Part shown: positions 25,923 through 33,900 of the stretch, one piece after another | Numbering within the stretch: position 1 is the first letter of the stretch | How the letters are laid out: every line of letters begins with the position of its first letter | Assembly (NCBI RefSeq): GCF_009708175.1 | Contig: NZ_WMBB01000013.1 | Coordinates: 143,788 to 207,787, forward strand | Direction of reading: 5' to 3' | DNA from: Nocardia aurantiaca | GTDB taxonomy: Bacteria > Actinomycetota > Actinomycetes > Mycobacteriales > Mycobacteriaceae | Length of the DNA: 64,000 nt | Notes under the pieces: generated by a model | Seen by the model: only the letters and a program-made list of their open reading frames with translations | Told to the model about the DNA's origin: nothing | Databases searched by the model: none | Made by a program: the position numbers and the translations under genes

Positions 25923-26773
25923 GCTTCCAGGCTGGCAAGGCGTGCCGCGATGACCTCTGCGGACTCGGAGGGAGAGAGTGCCGCAGCGCGCATGCGGTCG
26001 GCCATCATCTTATACAGCCGAACTTGATCCTGGTCCTGCACGTACAGGGCGCCTGCCGCGAATTCGAGATAGCCGATGCTCTGGGCGCTTTCGAAGTCGA
26101 GCAGCATGAATTCGTCGTTGATGCCATCGTGCACGGCCACCCGGGTGGGCATGATGTGGAGCTCGACGTTGTCTAGCTGAGCCATGTCGAGCAGGTGCTG
26201 GAGTTGTTCCCGCATCACAACCGGACCGCCAACCGGCCGGTCCAGGACGGCTTCCTCCAGCACGGCGACCATTCGCAGAGGGTTCGGGTCGTTGATCAGG
26301 CGCTGTCGCGCCATACGGCTTCGCACGACTTGAGGGACGTCCATCAAGGCGATCTGCAGTCCACCCTCCAACACGGCGGTGGCGTAGTTCTCCGTCTGCA
26401 GCTGGCCGGGGATGACCTTTGAGCGATATACGAACTGCCCGGTGGCGAGACCTTCCAGACCCATGAAGGTACGGAACCAGTCCGGCAACACGTCCGAAAA
26501 CGGCGCCCACCACGTCGTTCGGTCGGCCTGTCCAGCAAGGGATGCGATTCGGTCGATGTGCTCGACATCGGCGCCGTAAGCCCGGAGCAGTGCGGTCGTC
26601 TCATCCGGTTTCTGTTGTGTTTTACCGGTTTCCAGGTAGTTGATCTTCGGCTGGTTGCAGCCGAGGATCTTCGCGGCATCGGCCTGCTTGATGCCGGCCT
26701 TCTCACGCGAGGCCCGCAGGTCGTGGCCAATGAGGAACCGCAGCGCAGCTGGATCGGAACGACGATCCGACAC
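25919..26773 (-). CDS. XRE-family regulator with DUF5753 (WhiJ-like)
   Basis: This 284-residue protein has an N-terminal HTH (LRASREKAGIKQADAAKILGCNQPKINYLETGK) and the DUF5753 C-terminal domain (WWAPFSD, GLEGLATGQFVYRSKVIPGQLQTENYA, VLEEAVLDR, LHIMP, FESAQSIGYLE). These proteins act with DUF397 partners in development or secondary-metabolism control. The start is GTG 26773 after GGGAGGT. The stop overlaps the DUF397 start. This intact pair contrasts with the broken pair at 37994-38828. Confidence 0.9.
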   Translation of the reverse strand: MSDRRSDPAALRFLIGHDLRASREKAGIKQADAAKILGCNQPKINYLETGKTQQKPDETTALLRAYGADVEHIDRIASLAGQADRTTWWAPFSDVLPDWFRTFMGLEGLATGQFVYRSKVIPGQLQTENYATAVLEGGLQIALMDVPQVVRSRMARQRLINDPNPLRMVAVLEEAVLDRPVGGPVVMREQLQHLLDMAQLDNVELHIMPTRVAVHDGINDEFMLLDFESAQSIGYLEFAAGALYVQDQDQVRLYKMMADRMRAAALSPSESAEVIAARLASLEA

Positions 26774-27003
26774 TTCTTACCTCCCACTGTGGCCCGTATC
26801 AGCTGACAAATACATCGTACTTCGGAGGAAATCGATGCCAACTTTGCCGTTCGTATCATGTTCCGTATATATACAGCCTAGTATTGCACTAGCCACTACA
26901 TGACCTCACCATCCGGTACCAGCCGCATGGACAGCCTTCCGAAGGCGGTGACTCGCATGTCTCTCAGTGCTAGTGATCAACTCCCCCGCCGTGGCGGTGC
27001 GAG
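26774..27003. promoter_or_regulatory. Divergent promoter region, XRE regulator / DUF4254 operon
   Basis: This AT-richer interval has a TATATATAC stretch at ~26864-26872 and the inverted repeat CTAGT-N5-ACTAG (26878-26892). It is a plausible operator for the XRE regulator, with promoters in both directions. Confidence 0.4.
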
Positions 27004-27567
27004 ATGATGAGTCGATCGCCCGAGTCCGACGGGGCGCGGCGTCTGCGCGAGCCGTTCCGGCCTGCCCCCGAAAGAAGCGACATCGGCATTACGTCGCTAA
27101 GCGATACGCCAGAAACCAGGTGCGCCTACTACCGCAGCCATTGCGGGCTGCAAGCGCACGTAGAGCACCAGACCGGCCGAATCATCCTGAGAGTCGGTAC
27201 CGTCGCCGCGATCACCATGCCGAGCGGACTCGGCGTCCGGGTCAAGGGCCTACTGGCGGCACGCAACGTTGCTGCAGGTCCGGTCATATCCCACCCTCGT
27301 TCCCAACGGTGGACTTTTCTTGCCGCCCCGGATATCCCGGTGTTCGATCTCCTCCTCTACGCGGAGATGTACCGCGCGTCGGTAACCGTGGCACCGGTGG
27401 GTGCCGAAGTTGCCCTGCCGTCACCCACCAACAACACGGATGCATATCGGGTCTGGAACACATTGCCCGACAACGATTGTCGACCTTCGGCAGCCCTTGT
27501 GCTGGAAGTGGTCCGCGACTGTGCCCAGCTGCGGCGAGTAACCGGCGCAAAAGATTCGGAGCGCTGA
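27004..27567 (+). CDS. Hypothetical protein, nocardial family with SHPRS..WTFL motif
   Basis: This 187-residue protein has the conserved-looking core GPVISHPRSQRWTFL and PVFDLLLYAEMYRASVTVAPVGAEVALPSP. Similar proteins occur in Nocardia and relatives beside DUF4254 genes; the function is unknown and no catalytic motif is visible. It could fold as a small alpha/beta domain. Two adjacent ATGs (27004, 27007) are possible starts. The stop overlaps the DUF4254 start (TGATG), showing translational coupling. Confidence 0.6.
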   Translation: MMSRSPESDGARRLREPFRPAPERSDIGITSLSDTPETRCAYYRSHCGLQAHVEHQTGRIILRVGTVAAITMPSGLGVRVKGLLAARNVAAGPVISHPRSQRWTFLAAPDIPVFDLLLYAEMYRASVTVAPVGAEVALPSPTNNTDAYRVWNTLPDNDCRPSAALVLEVVRDCAQLRRVTGAKDSER

Positions 27568-27989
27568 TGGACGCCCTGCCTACGAAGGATCGCGTCTTAG
27601 CCGCCTGCCGCGGCGACGTACAGGGCGATCACCCCGTATTACGTTGGGCCAGAGAGCTGACCGCGCTACACCGTCAGCGCCTCGCCATAGATCTGCCAGT
27701 GCGCGACAGCATTGAGCAACAGCGCCGCGCACTGATCCACGACATAGACAACTGGGTCGCGAATCAAGTTCTGCCGACACTGGGTTGCGCTCGGTTGCAC
27801 ACCGAGAGCCTCGGGGCGGTCATCGACCGACTGTCGAAGTTCTCCGCGTGCGCTCTCGCGGCGTTGACCAGTGCGGACGACTCGGAGCTGTGGCACGCGT
27901 GGGAGCGGCTGGCGCAGCTGGCCGTCGGCTACGACGACCTCAAAGACGAAGTCTCGACTGGGCGACGCCGACTGCCCAGCGCTCATTGA
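27567..27989 (+). CDS. DUF4254 protein
   Basis: This 140-residue helical protein matches the DUF4254 pattern: LHRQRLA, RALIHDIDNWVANQVLPTLGCARLHTESLGAVIDRLS, then LTSADDSELWHAWERLAQLAVGYDDLKDEVSTGRRRLP. The function is unknown. It is co-translated with the preceding gene and followed by a small membrane-protein gene and a terminator, so the three form one unit. Confidence 0.75.
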   Translation: MDALPTKDRVLAACRGDVQGDHPVLRWARELTALHRQRLAIDLPVRDSIEQQRRALIHDIDNWVANQVLPTLGCARLHTESLGAVIDRLSKFSACALAALTSADDSELWHAWERLAQLAVGYDDLKDEVSTGRRRLPSAH

Positions 27990-28036
27990 GAGAAATCCTC
28001 GACCGAAATCCAGGTTCTCGTCTTCAGGAGAATGCC

Positions 28037-28243
28037 ATGTTCGCAGCGGTATGGACGTTTCTGACTGGCCTCGGCATCGGAGGGCTGGCGGTGTGGGCGC
28101 TCGTTTCATTCACGGCACTGAACCCCGTCCATTCACCCCAGCCGAAGGACTGCTGGACGGTTGAGAGCATTGCGGCCCGCATAGAACGCGAGCGACACGA
28201 AAACCGCCGCATAGGCCGAGAAGCCGACCTCCGATCCGGATAG
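28037..28243 (+). CDS. Small single-TM protein
   Basis: This 68-residue protein has one N-terminal TM helix (MFAAVWTFLTGLGIGGLAVWALVSF) and a short charged tail rich in Arg/Glu. A strong CAGGAG precedes the ATG. It lies 47 bp after the DUF4254 gene and ends just before a hairpin terminator. No function can be assigned. Confidence 0.65.
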   Translation: MFAAVWTFLTGLGIGGLAVWALVSFTALNPVHSPQPKDCWTVESIAARIERERHENRRIGREADLRSG

Positions 28244-28246
28244 TCA

Positions 28247-28264
28247 ACACCGATTCTTCGGTGT
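28247..28264 (+). terminator. Hairpin terminator after DUF4254 operon
   Basis: The arms ACACCGA / TCGGTGT have a TTCT loop and begin four bases after the stop codon. Confidence 0.75.
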
Positions 28265-28353
28265 AAAGCTGTCCGCTTGTCTTGCGGGAATGTATCTAGT
28301 ACAGGTCCCGGCCTTCCGGACCAGCAGGCAGGTAACCCCGCCTGGATCCAGGC

Positions 28354-28659
28354 TCATACAGAGTCAGCCGCAAAAACCGGATTCGGATTAGGACGAATCC
28401 GAACACTCGGGTCGGTGGCTACCGCCACCGAAGGGAGGGCACCCAGCTGACCTGAATCCTTGTAGACCACGGGGATACCACCCGCGATGGCGAATGATAA
28501 ATCGCCGTCCATTAGCCACTCGCGTGCGCCTACCCTGAACACATATAGTTCATCGTTCTCGACGATTTCTTTATCGTCGACATAGAAAGTGCCGTGACGC
28601 CATTTCGGCATAAAGTGGCTAACGATAGTTTCGAATGCCTGGTCGTATGTTGTGGTCAT
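28354..28659 (-). CDS. Imm35/YrhB-type immunity protein, copy 2
   Basis: This 101-residue protein is nearly identical to the one at 30188-30493: MTTTYDQAFETIVSHF, GTFYVDDKEIVE, ELYVFRVGAREWL, DGDLSFAIAGG.PVVYKDSG, NPNPVF. The compact alpha/beta pattern with GDLSFAIAG..PVVYKD fits the YrhB/Imm35 immunity family, known next to papain-fold toxin domains in polymorphic toxin loci. It is separated from the toxin by the ATP-grasp gene and the first copy. GAGGTTGGGAA precedes the ATG; the frame stays open ~57 codons upstream but those residues do not match the other copy. Confidence 0.75.
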   Translation of the reverse strand: MTTTYDQAFETIVSHFMPKWRHGTFYVDDKEIVENDELYVFRVGAREWLMDGDLSFAIAGGIPVVYKDSGQLGALPSVAVATDPSVRIRPNPNPVFAADSV

Positions 28660-28830
28660 GTTCCCAACCTCAGTGATCGTCATATGAACGGCGGGTGCGC
28701 CCAGTGCGAGGCGCTGGGCGGACAGTGCGGCGTATCCGAGCAGCAGACCGCTCAGACACAACTCGACGGTGTCGGTCTCGGCGTGGTCCCATCCCCAGGT
28801 CCAGCGAGCGACGGGTGTGCTTACGATCAC
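28660..28830 (-). other. Open frame fused in phase upstream of Imm35 copy 2
   Basis: This stretch reads without stops into the immunity gene and has a coding-like composition (RWTWGWDHAETDTVELCLSG). The sister copy lacks it. It may be a remnant of another gene left by the duplication event. No function is claimed. Confidence 0.3.
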
Positions 28831-28978
28831 GGCGCTCCCTTCGGCGATGATTCGGAATGACTCGTTCAGGAAAGGTCCTCGTGAATCCAGCGGATGTCAG
28901 CCTTCTGACCGGGTCGTTTCCGGCGCGTCTGGGTGCTGGCGAGCGGTACACATCTCACTTCGACGGCATTTCTTCAGT

Positions 28979-29007
28979 TTGACCGAGGACATGCGAATTC
29001 GCATACC
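28979..29007 (+). promoter_or_regulatory. Promoter with palindromic operator for ATP-grasp gene
   Basis: TTGACC (28979-28984) and CATACC (29002-29007) are 17 bp apart. The spacer end and -10 edge carry the perfect 14-bp palindrome ATGCGAATTCGCAT (28991-29004), an ideal position for a repressor site. Confidence 0.45.
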
Positions 29008-29084
29008 CCTTCCGTCGAGTCGGGCATCCAATACACTGATGTGGCAACGTATTTCGCATATGAGAGTTGCGGCGGGGGATCATC

Positions 29085-30023
29085 GTGAACGACATCGTCG
29101 TGATGACGGACTTCGGTTCGACCGAGGGCAGCCGAGCGCATCTGACACGCGCCGTGCAGGTGCTGACCGCTCGCGCACCCGTTGCGATCGATGCCCGCCG
29201 CTTCTACGACGGCGGTGACGGGACAGTCCGGTGGATCGGATCGACTCCGATCCTCGAGATCCCCATCGACGGCGTGCACGCTGAACCGGCGGTCCTGATC
29301 CTCTACGAGATTCCTCCGGCCGACCGGCCTCGGCTGGCCCTCTTCCAGGAAACGATCGGACGCGACACCGTCGCCTGCCTCGGTATCGATGCCTCCGCGT
29401 GGCACGTGGCCACCGACAAGCAGTACATGATCGACCGGTTCCGCACAGCAGGCATCCCGCAGATGGAATCGATAGTGCTGCAGCAGCCTTCCGCGTCGGC
29501 CGCGGAGGAAGCGTTCGAGCGCTTGGACTGTGACGTGTGGACTCGCCCTGCGGTCGGTATGGGCGGTTCAGACGTCTTCCACGTCACCGATGGCAAGCAG
29601 CTCCGCAGTGTCGTCGCACGGTACGCGGCGAGCGGGCAGAAGTTCGTATTGACCCGCGACGCCGGCAATTTCGATGTGCGAGGCCGACGCCACCAATACC
29701 GTGTGGTTGTGCTCGGCGACCGGGTGCTGCGGGTCTGCGAGCATGTGCAGGCGAACCCGGATCTGCCGTGCAACGAGTCCCGGGGAGCCCGCTCGATCTT
29801 GCGCCCGCGGCACGCGTTGACGACGGCCTTGGAGGACCTGGCGATCGCGGCCACCCGGGCACTGGGACTTCCGTTCGGTGGTGTCGATCTCGCCGTCGAG
29901 AACGGTGGGGTGGTATTCGAGGTCAACGTCCACCCGGTACTTACCGGTGACCAGGGCTTCGAAACAGTCGCAATCCCGTACGTACAAGCGCATCTCGCCG
30001 AGTCGGCGTCCGCTGGTCGCTAG
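29085..30023 (+). CDS. ATP-grasp ligase (RimK/TgmB-like)
   Basis: This 312-residue ATP-grasp enzyme has an N-terminal pre-ATP-grasp region, then DKQYMIDRFRTAGIPQMES, the Gly-rich GMGGSDVF loop, and the metal-binding tail GGVDLAVENGGVVFEVNVHPV. Such enzymes join a carboxylate to an amine using ATP; RimK and grasp-peptide maturases modify peptides or proteins. No obvious precursor peptide is upstream. GTG 29085 is chosen because GGGGGAT precedes it. Its place between two Imm35 copies is unusual. A 78-codon frame starts at GTG 30056, just downstream, but overlaps the convergent immunity gene. Confidence 0.8.
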   Translation: MNDIVVMTDFGSTEGSRAHLTRAVQVLTARAPVAIDARRFYDGGDGTVRWIGSTPILEIPIDGVHAEPAVLILYEIPPADRPRLALFQETIGRDTVACLGIDASAWHVATDKQYMIDRFRTAGIPQMESIVLQQPSASAAEEAFERLDCDVWTRPAVGMGGSDVFHVTDGKQLRSVVARYAASGQKFVLTRDAGNFDVRGRRHQYRVVVLGDRVLRVCEHVQANPDLPCNESRGARSILRPRHALTTALEDLAIAATRALGLPFGGVDLAVENGGVVFEVNVHPVLTGDQGFETVAIPYVQAHLAESASAGR

Positions 30024-30187
30024 CCGCGGGACTACGTTCGGAGACGAAGTATCCGGTGACCACCACCCTGGAACCAACCCTTCGACAAACCCCTTCCCGC
30101 CCTACCTCCGGTACCGGGATGGCCTGGTGCGAGTCGCCGACAGAAGTACTCTGGCGTAGGCCACCGATCCCGCTGGATCCAGCTCAG

Positions 30188-30493
30188 TTATGCAGAGTCG
30201 GCCGAAAAAACCGGATTCGGATTACGGCGCACCCGAACACCGGGGTCGGTAGCCACCGCTACCGAGGGGAGAGAGCCCAGCAGACCTGAATCCTTGTAAA
30301 CCACGGGGACGCCACCCGCGATCGCAAACGAAAGATCGCCGTCCACCAGCCACTCACGTGCGCCCACCTTGAACACGTAGAGCTCGTCGGTCTCGACAAT
30401 TTCCTGATCATCGACATAAAAGGTGCCGTGACTCCACGTCGGCTTGAAATGGCTGACAATGGTCTCGAATGCCTGGTCATATGTTGTAGTCAT
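30188..30493 (-). CDS. Imm35/YrhB-type immunity protein, copy 1
   Basis: This 101-residue protein has MTTTYDQAFETIVSHFKPTW, GTFYVDDQEIVETDELYVFKVGAREWLVDGDLSF and AIAGG.PVVYKDSG. GAGAGGG precedes the ATG. It is third in the leftward unit toxin - SUKH-3 - Imm35, 46 bp after the SUKH-3 stop. By family it most likely neutralises the papain-fold domain of the toxin in the producing cell. A second copy lies at 28354-28659 with similar 3' flanking DNA. Confidence 0.78.
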   Translation of the reverse strand: MTTTYDQAFETIVSHFKPTWSHGTFYVDDQEIVETDELYVFKVGAREWLVDGDLSFAIAGGVPVVYKDSGLLGSLPSVAVATDPGVRVRRNPNPVFSADSA

Positions 30494-30539
30494 GTTTCCC
30501 TCTCTAGGTCGGTCGTGGTCTCGGGTGCCCGGCACCGCA

Positions 30540-30983
30540 TCAGCGTTCTTCAACAGGCACAGGTGAGTTGCCGAGGATCAGGGATTCGAGTGCTTCTGGA
30601 ATCGGGCCGAACGAGGCGAGCCAATCGGCAACCAGGTAGAGATCGCCCGACTCGGACATTCCGAGGAAGTAGCGGCCGGAGTCGAGTTCACCCACCGGTG
30701 CGATCGACTCACCGACGACCTCGGCCCATTCGGCGAACCTGTCGTCCTCGCCCTCGACCAACAGGGGATCCAACTCGAAGGGTTCACGGGCGGAAGTGAT
30801 TCCTGGGCCGGAGATATCAACAGCCAACCCCCCGAATTCCTTGAGAAACCGATCTGCCGCGGCGTTCCATCTGAACCCGCCGCGTTCCAGCCTCTCCCTC
30901 CAGGCACTGGTATCGACCTGCCTACCGGGCGACCATCCCGAAGCACGAAGAATACGTTCGGTCTCGTCCGTGAACTGCGTCAC
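30540..30983 (-). CDS. SUKH-3 family immunity protein
   Basis: This 147-residue protein has the SUKH-3 pattern: FTDETERILRASGWSPGR, W..RLERGGFRWNAAADRFLKEFGGL, and GRYFLGMSESGDLYLVADWLASFG near the end. SUKH proteins are immunity proteins for nuclease, deaminase and other toxin tips. The GTG start lies only two bases after the toxin stop with GGGAGA overlapping the toxin end, so toxin and immunity are made together. Its likely target is the YwqJ-like deaminase domain at the toxin C-terminus, the nearest effector. Confidence 0.87.
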   Translation of the reverse strand: MTQFTDETERILRASGWSPGRQVDTSAWRERLERGGFRWNAAADRFLKEFGGLAVDISGPGITSAREPFELDPLLVEGEDDRFAEWAEVVGESIAPVGELDSGRYFLGMSESGDLYLVADWLASFGPIPEALESLILGNSPVPVEER

Positions 30984-30985
30984 AA

Positions 30986-33900
30986 TTATCTCCCATCGTC
31001 GGTAATGAAATCCAGCGAATAGTGTTCCCGGAGAGGCTTACAGCTAGGGCAAGGGCCTACCGGGTACCCATGCTTCGGGTGGTCCGGATTGCTGCGAACA
31101 ATCTTGGCAGCGGCCTTGGCGCCGGTCGGATCCAATCCCGCGTCCAGCGCCTCCGATATGCACCGGGGAAGTCCACAGGAGCCATGTCCGCGGCCCCGCT
31201 CTGCGACAGGAATCGCATCGAGGATCCGCTCTACGTCCGGATGCAATGTAGCCGATTCGCCTCGGAGACTCGGTGCCGTAAACACCTCTCCACTTGCCAG
31301 TCGAAGTCCTTCTGCCACGGCTGGGCGGTTCTTCGCCGGTGACCATGACACGCATTGGTCCGCTTCATGCTGTGTCGCATCGAGAAGCTCGATGTCAGCT
31401 TGTTCCTCGATCGGCGTGGGGTGATGCTCGCCCTCGGGCGGAGTCCCCTCGCCCTCGTGCTCATCGGTCCGGCTCGGGTGGGTGTCATGTGTATCCCCTA
31501 GCCGGACCGGCCCGTCCGGTTCGACCGGATGATCGGGAGTACGGGGAGTGTTAGCGATGTCAGCGCGAGTATCGGCGGGTGCAGGGTTCGGGTCCCTGTC
31601 CGACTGGGTGGGCTCAGGTGCCGAGCGTGGTGGGACCACGTCGGTTACAGGCTCACTCCTGGGTACACGCGCGGCGTCCTCATCGCGTCGCAGCGAATTC
31701 GGCTTCTGCTCAGAAGCTTCCGGCGTTCGGCCATCGACCTCCGGGTGATCGGACTCGTGAGGCGATCGAGTGGTTTCGTGATCACCCTGGGATCCGGTTT
31801 CCGGCGATCGGCTGTCGCGTTCAGAGCTGCCTGCCATGGGCTCGCGTTCAGCGGCCGGCGAACGCTCCGATTGCGGCCCGGACCCGGCAGGCTCAGGACG
31901 GTCGGGCAGGAAGAACTTTTCGTTCTCGCCCAGGTATTTGGCGAGTTGGGGTTGGTGCTCGTCGAGCAGTCGCCACGGCGCGGAGGTTCTGTCGGTATCC
32001 GACAAGCCGAGCCTTTCAAATCGCTCGGCGAACTCGGCACGGAGATCAGGGAGTTCGTGTTGGCGAGCTGGATCACTGTCGGCCAGCACGATTTCTCTGC
32101 TGAGGGCGCGTAGGTCCTCGAAACGGCCCTTCAGGTGTGGGGTCAGGGAGTCAGGACGATCGGGATTGGGCTGGTGCGCGGGGGTGGGCTGTTCCTCACC
32201 GGGGTTTGAGGGGGCATGGTTCTTCTCGGGGTGCTCCATGGAGTGCGGTGCGGCCTGGTCTGGGTTTGAGTCCAGGTTGGCGTGAAGCTCGCCCGGATGC
32301 TTTGGCGCGGAGCGGTTTTCGGACGTCGGATTCGCCTGGTGTGGAGGGGTTTCCTCGGGTACGTGCGTTGGTTCGACGAATTTTTCGACGGCGCTGAACG
32401 TTGGGATGGGTTTGTCGTCCAGCCTGATGTATTGCGTGTTACCGCCGCGATCGAAGTAGGGGGCCGCATCGAGCACGGCAGGTGTGGGCTGACCGTCAAT
32501 GAATCGGACTGTGCCGCCGACATTTTCGACGGAAAATACGTGCCCGCCGCCGGTCTTCCAGTTGATGAAGACCGCGCCACGAGATCCGGGCTCACTGAAG
32601 GCCGCCTCGATCTCAGCCCTGGTACCGGCCTGCCACTGCCCACCCCAGGCTTGCGAGACCTCGGAGATAGGTCGACCGCCCGGCCCGCCTTCCTCGGTTC
32701 GGAGGGGCTTCTCGAGCGGGCCGGCGGACAGCTCGGGTCCTGCCAATCCGCGGCGCCGGATCTCGTATGCCTGAACGCAACTCGTGCAATTCTCGGAGTA
32801 CGCCGATTGCTTCGGATCGAATTTGGTGTTGATCTCGTCAAGCACCCGGTCGACCTCGGCGTTCGTCGCCGCTGTCTCGTCGGCATGGGCGGGTGTGTCG
32901 GCCGGATCGCCGCCCTCGTCGTGTCCTTCCTTGCCAGGGTGTGCTTGCGGGTCGGTATTCGGGTGGTCAACCGGGGAATGTTCCGGAGCGGGTTTGGTCG
33001 GCTCGGAATGGTCGGGGAGGAAAAACTTCTCGTTGTCGCCCAGATATTTAGCAAGTTGTGGTTGATGCTCTTCGAGCAGCCGCCATGGTGTTGTCGTCCT
33101 GTCGGTGTCCAGCAGGCCGAGCTTTTCGAATCGTTCGCCGAATTCGGCACGCAGGCCAGGGACTTCATGCTGGCGGGCTGAATCTCTGTCTGCCAGCACG
33201 ATTTCAGTGGCGCGGGCGCGCAGGTCCTCGAAACGTTCCTTCAGATAGGGAGTCAGCGACTCTGGGCGATCAGGGTTGGCCGGGTGCTCCGGCTCATGCG
33301 CAGGGGCATGCTGCTCATCGTCCGGGCGAGTCGGAGCATGCTGTTCCTCGTCCGGGCGGGTCGGAGCATGCTGTTCGTCATCGGGGCGGGTTGGGGCTTG
33401 TTGGTCGTCCAAGTTTTCTGCGGCGCGCGGGGCAGCCTCGTCGGGGTCGACGTCCGGTGTGCGGCGGGGATCGTCCGTGTGGGCAGGATCCTCCGAGCGG
33501 CTGTCTCTCGGAGTCCGCTCGGAACCGGGGGAAGTCGTGCCGGTTTTGCTGGTCGGGTCGATGGGGCGGTTCGCTGGGCGATCATTGGGGGCACGGTCGA
33601 CCGGGATCGGCGTGGCTACGGCGGGCTCGATCCGCGCGGGGGTGCCGGCGGGGTTGGCAGTCTTGGTGTTTGGTTGTTCGATGGATGTGCTGGCTGACTG
33701 AACTGTCTTTTCGGTGCTCGCCTGCGGGTCGTGCGTTGACGTAGGGGCGGCCTCGATGCCGGAGTGCCGCGTCTGCAGTGGCGACGGTTCCGGTCGTGCG
33801 GTGCCACCGGGACGTGTATCAGTCGGTAATGCCGAGCGGGAGTCGAGGGTTGGTCGGGTGTTCTGAGTACCGGATAGGTCGGAGGTGGGGTGTGGTTGGG

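Noticed and set aside
28991..29218. Short frame beginning at the 14-bp palindrome as a RiPP precursor
   Set aside because: The ribosome site is badly placed, composition becomes Arg-rich and it overlaps the ATP-grasp start.
30056..30289. A 78-codon frame starting GTG 30056, considered as a grasp-peptide precursor
   Set aside because: It overlaps the convergent Imm35 gene for most of its length and lacks a precursor-like core; kept only as a remark.
33299..33403. Short repeats considered as a CRISPR-like array
   Set aside because: Units are contiguous, without spacers, and keep the toxin reading frame.
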